A stretch of 11,972 bases of DNA from JBBPYR01 sp038199755 (lineage in GTDB: Bacteria > Chloroflexota > Ktedonobacteria > Ktedonobacterales > Ktedonobacteraceae). The position numbers and the translations under genes are program-made. How positions within the stretch are numbered: the first letter of the stretch is position 1; each line of letters starts with the position of its first letter. The stretch lies in the NCBI GenBank assembly GCA_038199755.1, contig JBBPYR010000255.1:1-11972 (forward strand). The letters are read 5' to 3'. Shown here piece after piece: positions 1 to 5,174 of this stretch. The notes under the pieces were generated by a model that searched no databases, was not told where the DNA came from, and was given only the letters and a program-made list of their open reading frames with translations.

Positions 1-1
1 A

Positions 2-487
2 GACCTTAACGAAATTACACTGATTGAACAAGGGCTTGAAGAACCAGAACATAAAGTCCATAAAAGTGATTACCACCTCATCAAGAAATCAGATGATCGA
101 CAACATTTTCTCCTTGAGTTGAAAATAGGCGGCGACCTCGACAATAAAAAAGCACGTAGTGAAAAACAGGCTTTGCTCGAACAGTATGCGATACTCAAAT
201 ATTCATCTAAAATTCGCCCTGATAGTACTATCAAGCTTTTTTTTGCTACAGCATATAATAAGTTTGGAGAGGGTGGAACTTGGAAGCAGGAAAGAGTTAG
301 GCAATTCTTTGGTGAGGATGAGCTTTTAATAGGAAGCGACTTCTGGAATTTTATTTGCGACCATAATGAAGGGAATAATATGGTGCTAGCAGCCTATAAA
401 AAACATGCTTACTTGATAAAGAAAGCTGTAGAAGAAATTGTAATTGCAGCTAAGGATAGTGCCAAATCGCAAGGTTCAACTTTATAG
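2..487 (+). CDS. Type II restriction endonuclease, C-terminal part (5' truncated by window edge)
   Basis: The frame is open from base 2, so the start lies outside the window; 161 C-terminal residues are visible. A PD-(D/E)XK-like signature is present: the hydrophobic strand ending LELK gives the E-x-K pair (codons near 113-124), followed at once by GGDLDNKKARSEKQALLEQY. Further on come the FATAYNKFGEGG and FWNFICDHNEG segments. This arrangement resembles the TdeIII/MjaII-like restriction endonuclease group as I remember it; a family search was not possible. It would cleave unmethylated DNA in the cytoplasm. The convergent methyltransferase 49 bp away fits a restriction-modification pair. Both genes are clearly richer in A+T than the rest of the window, which suggests horizontal acquisition. 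The TTG near 119 is internal, not the true start. The class call is fairly safe; the subfamily and target site are uncertain. Confidence 0.68.
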   Translation, partial: DLNEITLIEQGLEEPEHKVHKSDYHLIKKSDDRQHFLLELKIGGDLDNKKARSEKQALLEQYAILKYSSKIRPDSTIKLFFATAYNKFGEGGTWKQERVRQFFGEDELLIGSDFWNFICDHNEGNNMVLAAYKKHAYLIKKAVEEIVIAAKDSAKSQGSTL

Positions 488-536
488 GAAAATAATTACA
501 GAAGTACTAAGTAGAGCACTCTTGAATTGTTGACCA

Positions 537-1730
537 TCAATAGTTAGTAATTATCAAGTGCTCCACATCCCTGTCGTTTCTGTCTTGAAAACTTACTAGA
601 TATTTTTTGTCGAACATAGTAATTTTTAAACTAGGTTGACTATACAGATGAAGAATAGAGGGTGTATTTTTGATGACCAGCATAAATTTAGCTTTGCACT
701 GAGTTTGCAAGTAGAGAGCAAGACGCTCTTGTTCCCTCATAGTAAACTCATTTTGTGCATAGGTACTAAATTCGCTATCGTAAGGTGGGTCTAAAAAAAC
801 AAAGTCATTGCTCTTTGGAGTATGCTTCATCAGAAATGCTTCAAAATCCATGTTCTCAATCACTGTGTTTTTGAGATAATTTTGTAATTCCAAAGACCTC
901 ATATACGCAATCTTCTTTGCTAAATCTTTTCTGTTATAAGAAATTCCTCCATAGGGAACATTAAATTCACCTCGACTATTATACCTGAACATGGATGCAT
1001 AAGCATTCTCTCTCACAAAGAAGAAGATAGCACCAGCCAAGCTATCAGAAATTTTATACTTAAGTATTTTATTGTACAGGTATCGAAGATGCATATAAAA
1101 AGCACTCTTCAAAGCACCTTCGATATTTGAGAGGATGTCATGGTCGGGCAACTTCCATTTTTTATTCTCTATTTCTTTCATCCGCTTTGTTTTACTCAAT
1201 AAATTTCTTCGTAGCTCTCGAATAAAATTTTCAGTATCTTTATTAAAGAAGATTTCAAACATGTGCTTAAAATCCTCTTCATAGTCTTGAATAAAGTTAA
1301 GGAGCTTACTTGTTGTCTCATCTAGTGAACATGCATCTATAGAATATTGCTTGTATATGTTAATGAGATGCACTGATCTACTATCTACAATTTTGCTTAT
1401 ATTTTGCCAACCCAACATTAGATTATCCAGAGCATCAAAAAAATCTTTGTTGCTTTGAGCAATCATCATGTAAAGATTAAATAATTCCGAAGACTTATCG
1501 TTGATATATTTTTTGTTTGCTTGTATTGAAAAGAAGACAGCACCACCACCAACAAATGGCTCATAATACGCATCAAATTGTGGGATTAAAGGAAGGATAT
1601 GTTTCAACTCTTGCTCTTTACCTCCAGCCCACTTTAAAAAAGAGGTGAGTTTACTTGTTTGTTGTACCTGTGTATCATCTAATACAGAAGTCCACAGAGT
1701 AATTTGTGCATAGTTAACCATTTCATACAC
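537..1730 (-). CDS. D12-class (alpha) DNA N6-adenine methyltransferase, modification partner
   Basis: Transfers a methyl group from S-adenosylmethionine to adenine N6 in a DNA target, protecting it from the neighbouring endonuclease. Motif X FLKWAGGK is at residues 31-38, motif I (SAM binding) EPFVGGGAVF at 57-66, and catalytic motif IV DPPY at 314-317. The motif order X-I-TRD-IV is that of Dam-like alpha N6-adenine enzymes. At 397 aa it is over 100 aa longer than Dam or DpnM. The extra length is a charged, largely helical region at about residues 85-235 between motif I and the FFFVRENAYASMFRYN stretch, where the target-recognition domain lies. The GTG at 1730 is the longest start; the ATG at 1721, three codons in, is an equal alternative. 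Neither has a strong Shine-Dalgarno. It is convergent with the endonuclease and AT-rich. Specificity cannot be read from the sequence. Confidence 0.9.
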   Translation of the reverse strand: MYEMVNYAQITLWTSVLDDTQVQQTSKLTSFLKWAGGKEQELKHILPLIPQFDAYYEPFVGGGAVFFSIQANKKYINDKSSELFNLYMMIAQSNKDFFDALDNLMLGWQNISKIVDSRSVHLINIYKQYSIDACSLDETTSKLLNFIQDYEEDFKHMFEIFFNKDTENFIRELRRNLLSKTKRMKEIENKKWKLPDHDILSNIEGALKSAFYMHLRYLYNKILKYKISDSLAGAIFFFVRENAYASMFRYNSRGEFNVPYGGISYNRKDLAKKIAYMRSLELQNYLKNTVIENMDFEAFLMKHTPKSNDFVFLDPPYDSEFSTYAQNEFTMREQERLALYLQTQCKAKFMLVIKNTPSILHLYSQPSLKITMFDKKYLVSFQDRNDRDVEHLIITNY

Positions 1731-1740
1731 CTGTTCTAAC

Positions 1741-1773
1741 TTGATAGTATCAATGTATCAGTAAGTTCAAAAA
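1741..1773 (-). promoter_or_regulatory. Dyad and promoter-like sequence upstream of the methyltransferase
   Basis: A perfect 13-bp dyad, TTGATA-G-TATCAA, occupies 1741-1753, only 10 bp upstream of the GTG start. A further TATCA half-site follows at about 1756-1760. On the minus strand a TTGAAC box lies 18 bp upstream of TATCAA, so the dyad would overlap the -10 of a promoter for the methyltransferase. Such a site could let the methyltransferase, or a regulator outside the window, repress its own transcription. The dyad is seen; its role is inferred. Confidence 0.35.
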
Positions 1774-2053
1774 AAAGCAATCCCTTAACCATCTTTCAGC
1801 AGGAAAATACTATTTCTACTCTCTAAGTTCGCAATAAACTTATTGGCCGCTAAGGAGCATTAAAGAAGATATGTTGAACCGAGATGGAAAATACCTCTAC
1901 TATAAGCAACCAAGCATTATATCATCTCAAAATTAGAGACAGCAGGTCTCACGTCCCAAAAATGACGAAAAACCAGCTTTTTAAACTGATCTATTGTAAC
2001 ATTGTCTGCTTGATCGCATCGGCCTGTAGAGCCGTTGGAGAAGGGGTTGAGAG
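1761..2053. other. Gene-free stretch between methyltransferase and tRNA-Val
   Basis: About 290 bp with no convincing coding sequence, RNA or repeat. The longest plus-strand frame starts at about 1884 and runs into the antisense of tRNA-Val and its intron, so it is not a gene. A low-quality hairpin with an A-run and a T-run lies near 1965-1985. It might end the tRNA transcript, but no proper GC stem with U-tract is visible. I find no duplicated tRNA 3' end that would mark the restriction-modification pair as an integrated island. Confidence 0.5.
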
Positions 2054-2090
2054 TGGGCGATTAGGGATTCGAACCCCAGACCTACTGCAT

Positions 2091-2186
2091 AAAGTAGATA
2101 GCCAGCGCGTTGCCTGTCTGGAAGACAGGTACGTCTCCAACAATCCCTTTCCGAACCGGACAGGCATCTTTCGACGCATCCGGCTC
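2091..2186 (-). ncRNA. Group II intron domains V and VI (catalytic core and branch site)
   Basis: Domain V is the minus strand of 2153-2186, exactly 34 nt. The lower stem GAGCCGGA/TCCGGTTC has 8 pairs and contains the AGC catalytic triad. A T-G pair with a two-base CT bulge follows, then the upper stem GCGTC/GATGC capped by a GAAA tetraloop. After a GG linker, domain VI pairs AAAG (2147-2150) with CTTT (2091-2094), leaves A2095 unpaired, then pairs GGAT with ATCT. The bulged A is the seventh nucleotide from the intron end, the usual place for the lariat branch point. A distal hairpin CCTGTCT-TCC-AGACAGG caps the domain. Confidence 0.93.
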
Positions 2187-2440
2187 TCCAACACTTGCAT
2201 TCATTCCTAGCGGGCTGGCGCGCCATCCGGCACACCCGTTCGGAACATTGAATGCTTGCGTCTGTATCCCTTCCCCGTGTATCGGACATTACCCCGATCA
2301 TTTGAGTACTATGGATACTCTGTCACCGTGAGCCTCTCGGCTTGTAGGTGATCCCGTCGTTTCACTGTAACTCTGGTCCGTATTTAGGTTCCCCGTTCGT
2401 CGTTTCCCCTCTCACTGAGGGTAGTCGAAGTGTGGCACCT

Positions 2441-2471
2441 TTCATAACACTTACACGCTCTGTTATGAAAC
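2441..2471 (-). ncRNA. EBS1 hairpin of the group II intron
   Basis: On the minus strand TTTCATAACA and TGTTATGAAA form a 10-bp stem closing the 11-nt loop GAGCGTGTAAG. Within the loop GTGTAA (2451-2456) is the exact complement of TTACAC, the last six bases of the 5' exon; the next G can wobble-pair with the T before it. The C directly 5' of EBS1 can pair with the first base (G) of the 3' exon, a delta-delta' contact as in IIA introns. A candidate EBS2, GCAGC near 2507-2512, matches exon GCTGC. These pairings fix both splice sites independently of the tRNA fold. Confidence 0.85.
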
Positions 2472-2813
2472 GCTTCGCAAGTCCAATAATACCGTGAAGA
2501 CTTGAGTCGCTGCAAGACCACTCGACTAGGGTTCAAGCAATTCAGCTTTAACCATGTACGGCCTAGCTGACAGACCTGGGGTTAGGTATTTATCCCATCC
2601 TGCCTTTGTAACACCATGCTACTGTCCCCTCTGGGTTTCCCCATTAGGTAAGGTGTTGCTTTAGCCACATTGGTACCAGTGGCGTCATCCTATGATGACA
2701 AGAGTTAAAGTGCGTCAACGGCGCAAGTGTAAAGCAGCCGCTCTAACCAGCTGAGCTAATCGCCCTTGATGAGAAGGGGCACCCAGTGTGTGGATGCCCT
2801 GACCTTGAAAGGA

Positions 2814-2893
2814 TGCCCTCGAGTGGATTCGAACCACCACGCCTCTCGGCACAGGCCCTCAACCTGCTGCGTATACCATTCCGCCACGGGGGC
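2814..2893 (-). tRNA. tRNA-Leu(GAG)
   Basis: An 80-nt class II tRNA reading CUC/CUU. The D-arm region TGGCGGAATGG is typical of leucine tRNAs. The anticodon stem GCAGG/CCTGT encloses TTGAGGG with anticodon GAG. A short variable arm (TGCCGAGAGGCGT) and the T-arm GGTGG-TTCGAAT-CCACT follow. The acceptor GCCCCCG/CGAGGGC has one C-A mismatch at the fifth pair. The discriminator is A and CCA is not encoded. It is first in a likely bicistronic transcript with the intron-split tRNA-Val. Confidence 0.92.
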
Positions 2894-2902
2894 ATATTGT
2901 TT

Positions 2903-2923
2903 GTTATAGTTCGCAACTATAAC
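2903..2923 (-). promoter_or_regulatory. Perfect dyad in the tRNA-Leu leader
   Basis: A 21-bp inverted repeat, arms GTTATAGTT and AACTATAAC with a three-base CGC centre. It lies between the predicted transcription start (about 2932) and the tRNA-Leu 5' end (2893). It could be a leader hairpin guiding 5' processing of the precursor or a repressor site; the sequence alone does not decide. Confidence 0.55.
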
Positions 2924-2938
2924 GAGTGTACGATGGAC

Positions 2939-2967
2939 ATATTACACCTATCTTGGCGTTTTGTCAA
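2939..2967 (-). promoter_or_regulatory. Sigma70-type promoter of the tRNA-Leu/tRNA-Val transcript
   Basis: On the minus strand a perfect -35 TTGACA (2962-2967) is separated by exactly 17 bp from TAATAT (2939-2944, four of six matches to TATAAT). Transcription would start about 45 bp before tRNA-Leu. No similarly good promoter lies between the two tRNA genes, so tRNA-Val is probably cotranscribed. Confidence 0.7.
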
Positions 2968-3027
2968 CGGGTTGATGACGCTATTTTCTTCCCATTTCTT
3001 CAGCTTTCTTGACCACTCTTAGCCTTC

Positions 3028-4611
3028 CTATTGCTGGGCATATCTCCGCAATAACCCGCCTTGCCGCCCACTCGATACTAGGGCAGGTAGGGGCTCATTG
3101 AAAGCCTCGCTACGTGTCACCTGCCCCTCCTCACTTTTGGGTACAGGCGGCAGGGGGACTAGAGGTTGCAAGCGCAACGAAACTCCCGGCATTTTCCTGC
3201 CCAGTGCCTCGGTCGTGCTATGCCGCTGCAGCAAACTACCATTATTAGCATGCATGACACCTGGCAGCGGCACGGTTGGGCGATCAGGAATACCACATTC
3301 TCCTGCCGAACTAGCTGCTTGCGGCGTGTGCTGTCGATTGCTCTGCGTCGTGATTGGCGAGAATTGCTGATACAGAACTGGCTGATGGATACCAGGAACA
3401 GATGGAAAATCAAGCTGTGGCCCCTCCTGCCTCGCCTCACCTTGCCCATGCATAGACAACGGTGGTAGTGCCTCTGTTGTAACGGGCGCATAGGGAACAT
3501 TGTGAGCATAAGCTGCATATGAAGTCTTGGGAACACTAGGTGTATAAAGACCCTTGGTGACATTGGGTGTATAGTTTGTATACTGTACATACTGTGGCAT
3601 AGCGTTCGTATGGGATGAGACAAATTGCATTCCCGCCGCTAACGCATCAGTGTTGGGTGCGCCCATCGCTGCCAATTTCAGTGTGTTCTCGCCACTGCCC
3701 ATCGCCATCGCAAATGTGGGAACTGTCTTCTCGCGGCCAATAGCTAACCCTGCCAACGCAATTGCTAATGCGGCCAACAGGCCGATACTGACCAGCGGCA
3801 AAACAGGTATGGGCAAGCTCGTAGAGATAGCAGATTGGTGCGTATTTTGGGTGCTTGGCTGTTGCAACTGCGTCAGTGTTACATCATCAATCTTGCCAAA
3901 GGGCATGGTATTATCGGGCATGTTCATGATGCGAGCCAATTGGTGAGCGCGAACAGCCTTGGGCGCCAGCTGAGGCGATGTCATGGTCGCCGTTTGTTGC
4001 GGCTTTGTTGGTGTCGTCGCCGTCGCATCTGGTGGTGGCGCAATGCCACGATAGCGATACATCAGGTTGACTACCTTTGCCGCCCACAGTGGCGCGCTCG
4101 ATGTACCTACATAGGAATAGCAGAGGCTGTAAACGCTGGTCATGCCACGGCTCACATAACGGTTTTTTAGTATATTGAACCAGTCAGTAATACCAGCTGC
4201 ATAAGAAGGATAAATGGTATAGCCGTCATAGGCAGAAGGATAGCCATTGCTGCCACGCACACTACCGGGGTTGCGATCAGCACGCCCAACGCCCGCCGCA
4301 CCATCATTGGTTTCCGTCCACCAGACACCCAGCGCGAAAGCATCGTCAATATTTGTTTGCCGAGCTGCCTGCTCAACAACACTTCCCGTGCCAACCATGG
4401 GACTGCCCATCTGCGCAAATATCTTATTCACCGTGGCGGCTGACAAGGTTGGTGCTCCCACAATACTCCCGCTACTTGCCTGCCGCATTGCTTTACCTGC
4501 TCGCAGTTGCTGCGTTTGCCAGAGCAAGGTCAGGCTCCCCGTGAGCAGGACGATTACGAGACAAAGAATCGAAAAAATAAGCGTCTTCTTGCTTTGCGGC
4601 TTGTGTATCAT
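3028..4611 (-). CDS. Membrane-anchored lysozyme-fold (glucosaminidase-like) protein with long low-complexity tail
   Basis: 527 aa. Residues 10-30 form a transmembrane segment or signal anchor after a Lys-rich start (KPQSKK), placing the following domain outside. Residues about 55-190 look like a lysozyme-fold cell-wall hydrolase: FALGVWWTETNDGAAGVGRADRNPGS has a candidate catalytic Glu at 100, and NGYPSAYDGYTIYPSYAAGITDWFNIL resembles the end of bacterial mannosyl-glycoprotein endo-beta-N-acetylglucosaminidase/GH73-like domains. A Pro/Thr/Gln linker leads to a second hydrophobic helix at about 266-292. The last 235 residues are low-complexity (Pro, Ser, Gln, Tyr), ending LLRRYAQQ. If both helices span the membrane, this tail is cytoplasmic. 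The ATG at 4611 has only a weak ribosome binding site. It is divergent from the kinase gene. A peptidoglycan-trimming role is inferred; the exact bond cleaved is unknown. Confidence 0.75.
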   Translation of the reverse strand: MIHKPQSKKTLIFSILCLVIVLLTGSLTLLWQTQQLRAGKAMRQASSGSIVGAPTLSAATVNKIFAQMGSPMVGTGSVVEQAARQTNIDDAFALGVWWTETNDGAAGVGRADRNPGSVRGSNGYPSAYDGYTIYPSYAAGITDWFNILKNRYVSRGMTSVYSLCYSYVGTSSAPLWAAKVVNLMYRYRGIAPPPDATATTPTKPQQTATMTSPQLAPKAVRAHQLARIMNMPDNTMPFGKIDDVTLTQLQQPSTQNTHQSAISTSLPIPVLPLVSIGLLAALAIALAGLAIGREKTVPTFAMAMGSGENTLKLAAMGAPNTDALAAGMQFVSSHTNAMPQYVQYTNYTPNVTKGLYTPSVPKTSYAAYAHNVPYAPVTTEALPPLSMHGQGEARQEGPQLDFPSVPGIHQPVLYQQFSPITTQSNRQHTPQAASSAGECGIPDRPTVPLPGVMHANNGSLLQRHSTTEALGRKMPGVSLRLQPLVPLPPVPKSEEGQVTRSEAFNEPLPALVSSGRQGGLLRRYAQQ

Positions 4612-5103
4612 GTCACAACCAATCTAACCCATCTAATATGTAGATGCTTCGCAAAAGATGATAGTCCTATGCTTACAACACTTTTCCATCAGTAGCGTAT
4701 ATGCTAATAAGAGTGCTATTTGAGTCGTTACCGCTGTCTACCCAATTTGCCCTGTCAGTCCAATCTGCCCAGACACCAATATAAACTAATGACCATTCAT
4801 TTTTGGGGGAGTAGAGGATTCACGAGAACCCATAAAGCATCCTACTCCTACTCCTATTCTTAACGAACCCGTGCGTTCTATATAGTAAATGACCGCAAAT
4901 ATGGCACGGTATGGAATGAGCCATTATGTATGACGAAGTTGACTCAATTGTAGCATGTTATGTGAGATTACCAAGTAGATTACGTCTTATTTAGGTAGTA
5001 TGTCCTATAGGGTTATGCTATACTAGACGCGGTTCTTTTATGAAATGTTAATGGGGAGAGCAATACGTCAGGCCAGCAGGCCCTGTACGACGTGTATAGA
5101 CAT
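4612..5103. other. Divergent intergenic region between glycosidase and kinase genes
   Basis: About 490 bp with no convincing gene. It should hold the promoters of both flanking genes. A TATACT box at 5019-5024 on the plus strand is a candidate -10 for the kinase, but no good -35 lies 16-18 bp before it. A hairpin at 4808-4848 is listed separately. A short frame from the ATG at 5051 (23 codons, ending at 5122) has no independent support. Confidence 0.4.
4808..4848. repeat. Imperfect inverted repeat in the divergent promoter region
   Basis: GGAGTAGAGGAT (4808-4819) pairs with ATCCTACTCC (4839-4848) through a 10-bp stem with one two-base bulge. A tandem CCTACT run extends the right arm. No U-tract follows on either strand, so a regulatory site is more likely than a terminator. 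Its role is unknown. Confidence 0.4.
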
Positions 5104-5120
5104 AGAGGGGGTTCGCCATT
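5104..5120 (+). promoter_or_regulatory. Shine-Dalgarno and candidate ATT start for the kinase
   Basis: The purine run AGAGGGGG (5104-5111) lies six bases before ATT at 5118, which is in frame with the kinase. Reading from there adds 19 residues (ISQQNGQWNTQTGRLDRRT) before the first GTG at 5175. The GTG has no Shine-Dalgarno, and the only upstream in-frame stop is TAG at 5103-5105. ATT starts are rare (infC is the known case), so this remains a proposal. Confidence 0.4.
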
Positions 5121-5174
5121 AGCCAGCAGAATGGGCAATGGAATACGCAAACTGGACGCCTCGACCGCCGTACC

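Larger units (their letters stand above)
2089..2726 (-). ncRNA. Group II intron ribozyme (638 nt, no ORF) inside tRNA-Val(UAC)
   Basis: Self-splicing-type ribozyme inserted after the anticodon loop of tRNA-Val. It begins TTGCG (consensus GUGYG) and ends TTTAT. Recognisable parts in order are: a large domain I at about 2370-2726 with the EBS1 hairpin; a domain II/III region at about 2260-2370, with the GGTGACAGAG...ATAGTACTC...GGGGAAGGG string typical of bacterial group II introns; a short domain IV hairpin (arms 2242-2259 and 2192-2207); domain V at 2153-2186; and domain VI at 2091-2150. Domain IV, which normally carries the reverse transcriptase/maturase gene, is about 75 nt with no reading frame. 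The intron is therefore not autonomously mobile and must self-splice or use a maturase supplied in trans. Group II introns in tRNA genes are familiar in plastids (trnV-UAC among them) but I know of few or no bacterial examples. A group I intron is excluded by domain V. Confidence 0.92.
2054..2765 (-). tRNA. tRNA-Val(UAC), split by a group II intron; exons complement(2727..2765) and complement(2054..2088)
   Basis: The joined exons give a complete 74-nt cloverleaf, discriminator A included. The acceptor stem GGGCGAT/ATCGCCC is perfectly paired. The D-arm is GCTC...GAGC, the anticodon stem GCTGC/GCAGT (last pair G-U), the loop TTTACAC with anticodon TAC, the variable loop AGGTC, and the T-arm TGGGG-TTCGAAT-CCCTA. 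CCA is not encoded (ACTC follows), so it must be added after transcription. The 5' exon ends exactly at the last base of the anticodon loop (position 38) and the 3' exon begins with position 39. tRNA-Val(UAC) reads GUA and usually other GUN codons, so correct splicing would be needed unless a second copy exists. It lies 48 bp downstream of tRNA-Leu(GAG), probably on the same transcript. Neither half folds as a tRNA alone, so ordinary tRNA finders may miss it. Confidence 0.92.

Noticed and set aside
1..2054. Restriction-modification pair as an island integrated at the tRNA-Val 3' end
   Set aside because: No duplicated tRNA 3' fragment, integrase or attachment repeat is seen in the window; the left border is outside.
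1884..2331. Several reading frames on both strands across the tRNA-Val 3' exon and intron
   Set aside because: They overlap the structured RNA. The GIRTPDLL-like translation is the familiar artefact of reading the antisense of a tRNA T-arm.
2089..2726. Group I intron in the tRNA, as in cyanobacterial tRNA-Leu
   Set aside because: The insert has group II domains V and VI with a branch A. It does not end in G, and the 5' exon does not end in U at the splice site.
2786..3022. 78-codon plus-strand frame over tRNA-Leu
   Set aside because: It is the antisense of tRNA-Leu and its promoter; no ribosome site or family likeness.
3098..4695. Multiple plus-strand frames opposite the lysozyme-like gene
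   Set aside because: All lie antisense to a single long gene with coherent domains and have Arg/Cys-rich composition typical of shadow frames.
5051..5122. 23-codon leader peptide before the kinase
   Set aside because: No ribosome site of its own and no attenuator structure visible.
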